Shown here in pieces: positions 8,839 through 16,061 of a stretch of DNA of 64,000 nucleotides (positions are counted from its first letter, which is position 1; every line of letters starts with the position of its first letter). The translations under genes and the position numbers were made by a program. Below the pieces are notes generated by a model. That model ran no database searches. It had not been told where the DNA came from and saw only the letters and a list, made by a program, of their open reading frames with translations. Source of the DNA: a virus; the IMG/VR virus record IMGVR_UViG_3300043409_001427, positions 1 through 64,000 of that record. One strand, written 5' to 3'.

Positions 8839-9300
8839 ATGTTATTACAACTTCTTAATCGATTAGGCAGAAAACGGATCATTTATGATCGAGTATGTAA
8901 TGAACCATATCTTGAGAGATACTATCTTTTTTTAAAAGAGCGTAAGCGGTTTCCTTTCAATGTATTCTTGCATAAATTTTTAAAAGGAGATCCAGATGAT
9001 GTTCACGACCATCCATGGCCTTATGCGACTCTTATCCTTCGTGGAGGATATTATGAATGGATACCGCAGTTTAACTCCGATGGAACAAAGAATTGTGAGA
9101 TACGAAAGTGGCGCGGCCCTGGCCACTTTCGTATATGTAAGCCTACTTCTTACCATCGTGTTGAGTTAAAAGAAGGAGAGCCTGCTTGGACATTGTTTAT
9201 GCCGGGGCCGCATAAACGAGAGTGGGGATTTCTCGTAAAGAATAAATGGATACACAACGAACAATACTTAAAGGAACGATATGAACAAGCAAATAATTAA
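8839..9300 (+). CDS. cupin-like protein
   Basis: A 153-residue protein with a cupin signature: DDVHDHPWPYATLILRGGYYE supplies the His-x-His and Gly-rich turn of motif 1, and PTSYHRVEL supplies the motif 2 His. This predicts a beta-barrel with a metal site. Cupins include isomerases, epimerases and dioxygenases, so the reaction is open. It has no obvious ribosome-binding site and ends inside the next gene with a 20-bp overlap, indicating coupled translation with the phosphoribosyltransferase. Confidence 0.65.
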   Translation: MLLQLLNRLGRKRIIYDRVCNEPYLERYYLFLKERKRFPFNVFLHKFLKGDPDDVHDHPWPYATLILRGGYYEWIPQFNSDGTKNCEIRKWRGPGHFRICKPTSYHRVELKEGEPAWTLFMPGPHKREWGFLVKNKWIHNEQYLKERYEQANN

Positions 9301-9778
9301 TTACGAAAACTACCTTAATCATATTAGCAGTATATGTAGAGATATCTCTTTGAGCGATTGGCGGCCTGATTATATAGTTGGCATCACCCGGGGAGGATTA
9401 CTTCCTGCTGTTATGATTAGCCAATACTTTAGCATCCCTATGCAATCGTTAGATGTTAGTCTTAGAGATGGTGGGGCATGTGTAAGTAATCTTGGCATGG
9501 CTGAAGATGCGTATGAAGGTAAAAATATTCTTATTGTAGACGACATCAATGATAGGGGTGCTACATTAAATTGGATCATGGCAGACTGGCCAAGCGGGTG
9601 TTTTCCAGCCGATTTAAAATGGGACACTGTATGGAATAACAATGTTCGATTTGCTGTTGTTGTAGATAATCTTGCCAGTCGGTGTCGAGTAGGAATGGAC
9701 TATGTTGGCATGGAAGTTAACAAAGCAGAAAAAGATGTGTGGATCGAATTTCCCTACGAAGAGTGGTGGTCTAAGTAG
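9281..9778 (+). CDS. phosphoribosyltransferase
   Basis: A 165-residue type I phosphoribosyltransferase. The PRPP loop ILIVDDINDRGATL (about residues 85-98) is intact, and GITRGGLLPAVMIS supplies the earlier PPi-loop region. The small size and lack of a signal fit the hypoxanthine/xanthine/guanine salvage group. It would join a free base to PRPP. It could salvage purines or handle deazapurine bases made by the neighbouring genes; the sequence does not decide. AAGGAACGAT precedes the ATG. Its stop overlaps, tail to tail, the opposite-strand radical SAM gene. Confidence 0.8.
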   Translation: MNKQIINYENYLNHISSICRDISLSDWRPDYIVGITRGGLLPAVMISQYFSIPMQSLDVSLRDGGACVSNLGMAEDAYEGKNILIVDDINDRGATLNWIMADWPSGCFPADLKWDTVWNNNVRFAVVVDNLASRCRVGMDYVGMEVNKAEKDVWIEFPYEEWWSK

Positions 9779-10751
9779 TTTTTGGAAATTTTGTTATCTG
9801 TTGATCGCTTCCATTAACGCAGGCTATCATTGTACAAATCTGAGGGCCAGTAGGCGGTTTCCATCCATCATGCCAAATATTGCCCAACGGTTGGTTATTA
9901 CAGTTACTACCTGATACCCAACCTTGGGCACCAATATTTAAATACTCAACTCCTGCATTGCATAGTTGTCCAGCATAAACCGGTTGGGCATTATATGTTG
10001 CCTTGTATCGTTCGTCCCAAGTTGTTTCTTGAAAATATATCTTCTGTTGCACCGAGGGAGTCGGTGGTGCTGGTGGAGTCGGTGGTGCTGGTGGCGGGTT
10101 CAATGCATCTAGAGCTCGTTGCCGGTCTCTTTCTAAAATCTTTTCTCTTTGCTCTTTTGAATTGTTGTAAAAATCCAATGATTTTAGGTCTGTGATCTTG
10201 TAATCATACATACCTGCAGATGGATCACTTTCTTTATATAACAAAGTTTTTTGTACAAGTAGCTCTATAGAATCTTCAAGTTCCAATACTCTGTCTAAAT
10301 CTTCTTTAAAATGATCGTGCCTAATTGGAGAAGTTATTTTAAAATTTTTATTTTTATTTTTAAAGGTTTGTGTGATGTATTTTATTAAAGCAGGATTTTG
10401 CCAATAGTGAAAAGTTAAATTTAAATGATCAACATACGGTTCAATTGCCCACCAATCTACCCAAAGTCGACCTCCGTTAGTGTGTAGAGTGATGGACGAT
10501 CTTTCTGTTTTGCATGCCTTTAATAACATTGCAATGTCGTCAATGTCTAGTGGTTCTCCTCCATTAAGAACCCATTTAATATATCGAGTTTGTTTGGTTT
10601 GATAAGATTCAATTAGTGAATCTATTATCCGAAGATAGTTTTTTGTTTCGGGGGGCTCTGCTCCGCCTCTTAAACTTATTGGACAGTACTCGCATTCCGA
10701 TTTGCAGAAATCGTTTAATATCCAATTAATTGTGGTTACTAAATTATCCAT
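9771..10751 (-). CDS. radical SAM protein with SPASM-like C-terminal domain
   Basis: A 326-residue protein with a canonical CxxxCxxC cluster motif (Cys16, Cys20, Cys23), then VLNGGEPLD, the GGEP motif that contacts SAM. After a helical charged region comes a Pro-rich linker (NPPPAPPTPPAPPTP). The C-terminal tail carries four Cys with the GxxxxGxxC spacing (GWVSGSNC, then ICTMIAC) of SPASM/twitch auxiliary Fe-S domains. Such proteins modify peptides or sugars. It is the only minus-strand gene in the first 19.8 kb, overlaps its plus-strand neighbour tail to tail, and shares a head-to-head promoter region with the MazG gene. The substrate is unknown. Confidence 0.8.
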   Translation of the reverse strand: MDNLVTTINWILNDFCKSECEYCPISLRGGAEPPETKNYLRIIDSLIESYQTKQTRYIKWVLNGGEPLDIDDIAMLLKACKTERSSITLHTNGGRLWVDWWAIEPYVDHLNLTFHYWQNPALIKYITQTFKNKNKNFKITSPIRHDHFKEDLDRVLELEDSIELLVQKTLLYKESDPSAGMYDYKITDLKSLDFYNNSKEQREKILERDRQRALDALNPPPAPPTPPAPPTPSVQQKIYFQETTWDERYKATYNAQPVYAGQLCNAGVEYLNIGAQGWVSGSNCNNQPLGNIWHDGWKPPTGPQICTMIACVNGSDQQITKFPKTT

Positions 10752-10758
10752 AATTGTC

Positions 10759-10787
10759 TTGACATGCCTAAATAATATGTGTATACT
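10759..10787 (+). promoter_or_regulatory. sigma70-type promoter
   Basis: TTGACA (10759-10764), 17 bp, TATACT (10782-10787). It lies 8 bp from the start codon of the divergent radical SAM gene and drives the MazG, QueE and RNase H genes. Confidence 0.88.
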
Positions 10788-10814
10788 ATACTTATCTTAA
10801 ACCCTAGGACTTAC

Positions 10815-11117
10815 ATGTTAACTAATCAAAAACAACAAGAGATCCTGCTCATTACACAAGAGGAATGTGCAGAAGTAACACAGGCTATTAGCAAGTGTTT
10901 TAGATTTGGCATCGATGGATTAAAACCGGGCAAGCCAAAAACTAACAGAGAACATTTGGAAGAAGAAGCAGGTGACCTGCTGTGCATGATACAACTAATG
11001 ATGGAACATGGACTCCTAGAAGAATCTAAAGTTTATGCGGCTTCTCTAAATAAAAGAACAAAGTTGCAAACTTGGTCAAGTATCTTTAAAAAGGAATTAG
11101 TTGATGAGCAAAATTAA
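10815..11117 (+). CDS. MazG-like nucleotide pyrophosphohydrolase
   Basis: A protein of about 100 residues of the all-alpha NTP pyrophosphatase type. EECAEVTQA near the N-terminus and EEEAGDLLCMI further on form the ExxE...ExxD metal-binding pattern of MazG. It would hydrolyse (d)NTPs to monophosphates. Phage MazG proteins are linked to nucleotide-pool control, and here it could also remove unmodified or aberrant nucleotides. The ATG at 10815 has AGGAC upstream and lies downstream of the predicted transcription start; an in-frame upstream ATG at 10779 lies in the -10 box and is rejected. It overlaps the QueE gene. Confidence 0.8.
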   Translation: MLTNQKQQEILLITQEECAEVTQAISKCFRFGIDGLKPGKPKTNREHLEEEAGDLLCMIQLMMEHGLLEESKVYAASLNKRTKLQTWSSIFKKELVDEQN

Positions 11118-11970
11118 AGTATCAGAATTATTTTACAGCATACAAGGTGAAGGTCGGTACATGGGAGTCCCGTCTGTTTTCTTGCGTACATTCGGATGTA
11201 ACTTTACCTGTCAAGGTTTTGGTATGCCTAGAGGCGAACTAAGCACAGAAGCAGATACTGTTGCATTTGCACATGGTAACCATTCATTTACAGAATACAA
11301 ATCACTACCGCTTGTTAGTACAGGGTGTGATAGTTACGCAAGTTGGCATCCTGCATTTAAAGACCTTAGCCCAATGGTAGAAATTGAAGGACTTGCCAAT
11401 AGTATTGTAGATCTACTGCCATTTAAAGAATGGCGAGAAGAACATCTTGTTATTACAGGTGGAGAACCGTTGTTGGGGTGGCAAAAGGCTTATCCAGACT
11501 TGTTAAATCAACCGTGTATGACATCATTAAAAGAAATTACATTTGAGACAAACGGCACAATGCGGCTAACTCCTAAGTTTAAAGAATATCTAGCAGAATG
11601 GGCGACATATACATCAGGTAGTGATATATGGAGAGAAATTACATTCAGTGTAAGTGCTAAACTTCCGGCGGCAGGTGAACCCTGGAAAGATGCTATTAAA
11701 CCTAAAGTTGTTTGCGACTATGAAACTGTAGGTACAGTCTATTTGAAATTTGTTGTAGCAACTGAACAAGATATCGAAGATGCGCTAAAAGCAACAGAAG
11801 AATTTCGTTCCGAAGGGTTTAAAGGTCATGTATATTTGATGCCAGTCGGTGGGGTTGAGTCAGTTTACGCTTTAAATAATAAAGCAGTAGCATTAGCGGC
11901 TATGAAACACGGTCTCCGTTACAGTGACCGATTGCAGGTACCATTATTTAAAAATGAGTGGGGAACTTAA
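11104..11970 (+). CDS. queE: QueE-like 7-carboxy-7-deazaguanine synthase (radical SAM)
   Basis: A 288-residue QueE-family protein. The N-terminal ELFYSIQGEGRYMGVPSVF is the hallmark of QueE, followed by RTFGCNFTC (Cys32, Cys36), ITGGEP and ETNGT. QueE converts 6-carboxytetrahydropterin to 7-carboxy-7-deazaguanine, the precursor for DpdA-type bases. The usual third cluster Cys (CxxxCxxC) is Phe39 here; a Cys75 in TGCDSYASW, after a 38-residue insertion, aligns with the family C-D-T-x-Y-x-W segment and probably replaces it. ATG 11104 has AAAAGGAAT at the right distance; a TTG precedes it. Confidence 0.82.
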   Translation: MSKIKVSELFYSIQGEGRYMGVPSVFLRTFGCNFTCQGFGMPRGELSTEADTVAFAHGNHSFTEYKSLPLVSTGCDSYASWHPAFKDLSPMVEIEGLANSIVDLLPFKEWREEHLVITGGEPLLGWQKAYPDLLNQPCMTSLKEITFETNGTMRLTPKFKEYLAEWATYTSGSDIWREITFSVSAKLPAAGEPWKDAIKPKVVCDYETVGTVYLKFVVATEQDIEDALKATEEFRSEGFKGHVYLMPVGGVESVYALNNKAVALAAMKHGLRYSDRLQVPLFKNEWGT

Positions 11971-12416
11971 TGAAACAATTTATTAAAAAAATATTTGGTA
12001 TAGATAAGATTGAAGCAGAAACTGCGGAGGCAATTCGATTAAAAATTGAAGCAGAAGCGGCTGCGACTATTTCTATAAAAGAAGCAGAAGATGCTAAAGA
12101 AAAAGAAAGACTGGCAAAACTTAGTCCAAAAGAACTTGCCACAGAAAATAATACACCGTGGGTGCAAGTTTTAGAAACCCATGTCAATAAAGAAAATGTA
12201 AGGCATGGATTCTTTGAGCTTGACTGGAACGACCTCTTTGTGTTACAATTAAGAGAAGCCGGATACACTGGTGTATCAAGTGAAGATATTGTGGATCAGT
12301 GGTTTTCGGAATTGTGTCGAAATGTAGGTGCCGACGAGAACATTGACATGAAAGGTCGAGATTCTGGATATGTTAATCGGGCACTCCGTGATGATGGGAA
12401 AACTGAGGTTTCTTAA
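11970..12416 (+). CDS. unknown protein with N-terminal coiled coil
   Basis: A 148-residue protein whose ATG overlaps the QueE stop (TAATG). Residues about 10-55 are Ala/Glu/Lys rich and helical, a likely coiled coil. The C-terminal half (PWVQVLETHVNKENVRHGFFELDWND) looks globular and well conserved in style. It ends in a one-base overlap with the RNase H gene. Position next to rnh suggests a replication-linked role, but no motif supports this. Confidence 0.6.
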   Translation: MKQFIKKIFGIDKIEAETAEAIRLKIEAEAAATISIKEAEDAKEKERLAKLSPKELATENNTPWVQVLETHVNKENVRHGFFELDWNDLFVLQLREAGYTGVSSEDIVDQWFSELCRNVGADENIDMKGRDSGYVNRALRDDGKTEVS

Positions 12417-13408
12417 TGACAAAAACATATATTATAGTTGATACTGCAAATACTTTTTTTAGAGCACGGCATGTTATTCGTGGAGATCTAAATGACAAGA
12501 TTGGTATGAGTATTCATACTACTTTAGGTAGTGTTCGAAAGGCGTGGCGTGATTTTAAAGGCGACCATATTGTATTCTGCCTTGAAGGTCGAAGCTGGCG
12601 TAAGGATGCCTATGCTCCGTATAAGCGGCAGCGCACCGAAGCCCGTGCCGCGCAAAGTCCAAAAGAAGCAGAAGAAGATCGTGTGTTTTGGGAAACATTT
12701 GATCAGTTTAAAGATTTTGTAATTAATAAAACTAACACAACAGTACTGCAAAATCCGCAACTCGAAGCTGACGATTTAATCGCGGGATGGGTACAGGGTC
12801 ATCCAAATGATAACCATGTTATCATTAGTACCGACGGCGACTTTGCACAACTCATTGCGCCGAATGTCAAGCAATATAATGGCATAATGGAAATTACAAC
12901 GACACACGAAGGTTACTTTGATGCTAAGGGTAAGCGTGTAGTTGATAAAAAAACTAAAGAAGAAAAGCCTGCGCCCGACCCAGAATGGTTGCTATTTGAA
13001 AAATGTATGCGTGGCGATACCAGCGACAACATATTCTCAGCATATCCCGGTGTTCGAGAAAAGGGTTCAAAGAATAAAGTTGGTCTACGCGAAGCATTTG
13101 CCGATAAAGTAAGTAAAGGTTATTCATGGAATAATCTGATGCTACAAAGATGGTCTGATCACGACGGACAAGAACATCGAGTAGTCAATGACTATAATAG
13201 AAATGTATTACTATGTGATTTAACTGCACAACCAGACGACATAAAAGTACTGATTAAAGAAACAATTAAAACTGCCATCAACGAACAAAAGAATATTCCG
13301 CAGGTGGGAGTACGGCTTCTTAAATTCTGCGCAGAATTTGATCTACAGAAAGTTAGCGAACAGATACAAAGCTATGCAGAACCACTAAATGCAAGGTATG
13401 CAGAATGA
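12416..13408 (+). CDS. rnh: RNase H / 5'-3' exonuclease (T4 Rnh family)
   Basis: A 330-residue FEN-type nuclease that removes RNA primers from lagging-strand fragments. Acidic metal sites are IVDTAN near the N-terminus, EADDLIAG, STDGDFAQL and MRGDTSDNI, all in family order, and YKRQR provides the basic arch residues. T4 Rnh has 305 residues, so the length is normal. The start overlaps the stop of the upstream gene (TTAATGAC), implying coupled translation. Confidence 0.9.
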   Translation: MTKTYIIVDTANTFFRARHVIRGDLNDKIGMSIHTTLGSVRKAWRDFKGDHIVFCLEGRSWRKDAYAPYKRQRTEARAAQSPKEAEEDRVFWETFDQFKDFVINKTNTTVLQNPQLEADDLIAGWVQGHPNDNHVIISTDGDFAQLIAPNVKQYNGIMEITTTHEGYFDAKGKRVVDKKTKEEKPAPDPEWLLFEKCMRGDTSDNIFSAYPGVREKGSKNKVGLREAFADKVSKGYSWNNLMLQRWSDHDGQEHRVVNDYNRNVLLCDLTAQPDDIKVLIKETIKTAINEQKNIPQVGVRLLKFCAEFDLQKVSEQIQSYAEPLNARYAE

Positions 13409-13887
13409 ACTCAACTGCCAAAATATTAGTTCCTGGTCAAGAGTGGTTAGTTAGAACGGATGATGGAAAAATAGGAGCCCTTTCAAAATCAAGGAAAGGG
13501 TATACTTTTTTTAAAAATGGATATGCATTCGGATTTAAAAATCTTAATGATGTAAAAACTCAATTGGGTATCGAGTTGTTTGAAGAGAGTCTAAAGAAAA
13601 CTGCCGGGGATGTAGAACCAAAAACATTTTCAATTCACGACTATCCGTGTAGAACTAAACCATTTGATCCTGTGTATAATGTTAAAGAGAAACTTCCACT
13701 TTATGCTAAAAATATCAAAAGTAAGAGCAGATATTGTGCAGGATATTATGTAATTAAATTCCGTAAAGGGTGGATTAGGACATTCTGTCCGAAATTAATT
13801 ACCCTGCAACGCTATCCTTATTTTGGACCGTTTAAAACAGAAGCCGAAGTTAAATCTGTGTTAAATAATGTTAATAGCAAACTATGA
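13405..13887 (+). CDS. unknown basic protein
   Basis: A 160-residue, Lys/Tyr-rich, basic protein starting in the ATGA overlap with rnh. It has predicted beta strands (WLVRTDDGKIGALSK, GYTFFKNGYAFGF) and a second block (YYVIKFRKGWIRTFCP). The charge and its operon position after rnh suggest nucleic-acid binding. No family recognised. Confidence 0.6.
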   Translation: MNSTAKILVPGQEWLVRTDDGKIGALSKSRKGYTFFKNGYAFGFKNLNDVKTQLGIELFEESLKKTAGDVEPKTFSIHDYPCRTKPFDPVYNVKEKLPLYAKNIKSKSRYCAGYYVIKFRKGWIRTFCPKLITLQRYPYFGPFKTEAEVKSVLNNVNSKL

Positions 13888-14096
13888 AAGCATTAAACAC
13901 ACTACCAATTGAAGACTTCTTAGATAAGGCGCGAGTTGCTATCAAAACCAATCAAAAAAATCTCACGCTGTCAATCAAAGAAATATCAGATCTGCAGAAT
14001 AGTCTGAGTGTCGTAATGACCCGATTAGCAGGTGAATTTTCTGAGGGTACCGAACAAGAAGATATCGTCATTAAAATGGACGGTGGTAAATTTTAA
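13884..14096 (+). CDS. small unknown protein
   Basis: A 70-residue mostly helical protein starting in a 4-bp overlap with its upstream neighbour. It is the last gene of the run from the MazG promoter. The central helix (TLSIKEISDLQNSLSVVMTRL) may mediate dimerisation. No function recognised. Confidence 0.55.
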   Translation: MKALNTLPIEDFLDKARVAIKTNQKNLTLSIKEISDLQNSLSVVMTRLAGEFSEGTEQEDIVIKMDGGKF

Positions 14097-14143
14097 CTTC
14101 TTAGGATAAATATATACGCACTTATTTGGAGGTTGCGTATATT

Positions 14144-14443
14144 ATGAGCAGGCCTAAGCCAACGATTCTGTTAGAAATGACTAACAAAAAAACATATAAA
14201 ACAGAACAAGTTTTGGATGCAGAGGCCATTTGGGCTGTTTTTTATCAAGAAAAGCCAATTAACCTAAAGACCAGCAGTATCGTAGCACAACAACTTGGTC
14301 CAAAATATAAAAAAGTGTCATTTTCCAATGCTGGACACGCATTTAATCTTGCTGAAAAACTTAACAAAATGTTCAATTCGCAAGACTTCTCTGTATTCAA
14401 ATTAACCACCGGTGAGAAGTTAGCTAATGAGTCGCAAGTCTGA
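14144..14443 (+). CDS. unknown protein
   Basis: A 99-residue protein with a strong ribosome-binding site (GGAGG at 14128-14132) before the ATG at 14144. A GATAAATA element at 14105-14112 could be a late-type promoter for it. The sequence includes SRPKPTILLEMTNKKTYKTEQV and a helical, basic middle. It overlaps the next gene by 17 bp. No function recognised. Confidence 0.6.
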   Translation: MSRPKPTILLEMTNKKTYKTEQVLDAEAIWAVFYQEKPINLKTSSIVAQQLGPKYKKVSFSNAGHAFNLAEKLNKMFNSQDFSVFKLTTGEKLANESQV

Positions 14444-14816
14444 AATTACTAAGTACATTGCCCAAACTGAAGGGTTAGATATAGATGATATTGCCATCCG
14501 AAAAATGGCAAGAAAACTGTGGCAAAATCCAAGACCTAAACCAATAGGCGGACTCAAATTAACAGATACAGGATTTGAGATTCTTTGCAAACACTTCACT
14601 ACACACCAAGTCCGTTTTGAAAATCGCATAGATTTAAAGTTTACTAACCAAATGATACTTCGTTTGGATAACTTTATCACTTGCCCGTGGTATATTACCA
14701 AAATGGGTATGTGGGTTTTTGATGATAAAATGGCTGTCCAATTGGTGTTGTTTTCTGGAAACATTGAAAAATTTACCAATGCGAAGGCTAGATCGCTTGA
14801 CATCTCTCAGAGTTGA
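14427..14816 (+). CDS. unknown protein
   Basis: A 129-residue protein, basic in the first half, with a beta-rich C-terminal half (CPWYITKMGMWVFDDKMAVQLVLFSG). The promoter of the MoxR gene lies inside its last codons. No family recognised. Confidence 0.6.
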   Translation: MSRKSEITKYIAQTEGLDIDDIAIRKMARKLWQNPRPKPIGGLKLTDTGFEILCKHFTTHQVRFENRIDLKFTNQMILRLDNFITCPWYITKMGMWVFDDKMAVQLVLFSGNIEKFTNAKARSLDISQS

Positions 14817-14825
14817 GTGTATAAT
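14797..14825 (+). promoter_or_regulatory. sigma70-type promoter for the MoxR gene
   Basis: TTGACA (14797-14802), 17 bp, TATAAT (14820-14825), a near-perfect consensus. Confidence 0.88.
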
Positions 14826-14884
14826 TAATACATATTGAAGCATAAGAGATTCAATATTTTTAATCAACTTTGAAAGAGCAAACA

Positions 14885-15970
14885 ATGTCAAAAGAGCAGA
14901 TTAGCACTAACCGGACCGTTACTCCTAATGAGGCAAAACGGAGTCTTCGTAAGTGTATCAAAATTCAACGCCCTGTTTTTATGTGGGGTCCTCCCGGAAT
15001 TGGTAAAAGCGATATTATCAAACAACTTGGCGACGAGCAAGACCGCGAAGTTATTGATGTGCGTTTGAGTCTTTGGGAACCTACAGACATTAAGGGTATT
15101 CCATATTACAATTCCAATTCTAATACAATGACATGGGCTCCTCCTGCAGAATTGCCCACTGATCCGGAGTCTACCGCTATCCTGTTCTTGGACGAGTTGA
15201 ACTCTGCGGCTCCTGCTACACAGGCGGCGGCTTTCCAGTTGGTGTTGAACCGTCGTGTTGGTACTTACATTCTTCCAAAAGGTGTTGCTATTGTTGCCGC
15301 AGGTAACCGCGAAACTGACAAGGGGGTAACTTATCGTATGCCTGCTCCGTTGGCAAATCGTTTCGTTCACTTGGAACTGAAAACTGATTACGAAGATTGG
15401 TTGCAGTGGGCCACTATGAACAAGGTGCATGAACAAGTAGTTGGTTATGTTGGCTTTGCCAAACAAGACTTGTACGATTTTGATCCAAAAAGCTCAAGCC
15501 GGGCTTTTGCTACTCCGCGGTCTTGGTCTTTCGTTAGCCAACTTTTGCAAGATGACGACTTGTCCGAAAACACCTTAACTGATTTGGTTGCAGGTGCTGT
15601 CGGTGAAGGCCTTGCTATTAAGTTTATGGCACACCGTAAAGTTGCCAAACAGATGCCAAAGCCTGAAGATATTTTGGACGGCAAGGTTAAAAAGTGCGAC
15701 ATCAAAGAAATCTCTGCAATGTATTCTTTGACTGTTAGTATGTGCTATGAACTCCAAACTGCATATGAAAAGAAATCTAAAGATTGGGATTCTATGGCAG
15801 ATAACTTCTTTGGATTTATGATGGGAAATTTCCCAACTGAATTGGTTGTAATGGGTGCTAAGGTTGCGCTCACTAACTATAAACTGCCGTTTGATGCTTC
15901 TAAGTTGAAGAACTTTGATGAGTTCCATGACAAATACGGTAAGTTTATTATTACCGCAATGGAAGGTTAA
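14885..15970 (+). CDS. MoxR-type AAA+ ATPase
   Basis: A 361-residue AAA+ protein. Walker A is GPPGIGKSD (Lys41), Walker B is ILFLDELNSA, sensor 1 is AAGNRETD, and PLANRF holds the arginine-finger region. MoxR ATPases act as chaperones with VWA-domain partners encoded next door, as here. It has its own promoter and is closed by a terminator, so expression is tightly bounded. An in-frame TTG at 14870 is less likely than the ATG with GAAAGAG upstream. The role in phage growth is unknown. Confidence 0.85.
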   Translation: MSKEQISTNRTVTPNEAKRSLRKCIKIQRPVFMWGPPGIGKSDIIKQLGDEQDREVIDVRLSLWEPTDIKGIPYYNSNSNTMTWAPPAELPTDPESTAILFLDELNSAAPATQAAAFQLVLNRRVGTYILPKGVAIVAAGNRETDKGVTYRMPAPLANRFVHLELKTDYEDWLQWATMNKVHEQVVGYVGFAKQDLYDFDPKSSSRAFATPRSWSFVSQLLQDDDLSENTLTDLVAGAVGEGLAIKFMAHRKVAKQMPKPEDILDGKVKKCDIKEISAMYSLTVSMCYELQTAYEKKSKDWDSMADNFFGFMMGNFPTELVVMGAKVALTNYKLPFDASKLKNFDEFHDKYGKFIITAMEG

Positions 15971-15971
15971 T

Positions 15972-15997
15972 AAATTGGACCCTTCGGGGTCCAATTT
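15972..15997 (+). terminator. intrinsic terminator after the MoxR gene
   Basis: A perfect 11-bp stem (15972-15982 with 15987-15997) closed by a TTCG tetraloop. The U-run is short and lies within the stem end. It sits directly before the next promoter. Confidence 0.75.
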
Positions 15998-16000
15998 AAC

Positions 16001-16029
16001 TTGCATTTTTTATACTTTGAGTGTATAAT
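16001..16029 (+). promoter_or_regulatory. sigma70-type promoter for the VWA gene
   Basis: TTGCAT (16001-16006), 17 bp, TATAAT (16024-16029), starting 4 bp after the terminator hairpin. Confidence 0.8.
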
Positions 16030-16061
16030 TACATATATACAGTTAAACAGGAATGAACACT

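Noticed and set aside
14833-14856. Hairpin TATTGAA/TTCAATA with T-run in the MoxR leader
   Set aside because: The stem is entirely AU-rich and short; could be an attenuator but is too weak to claim.
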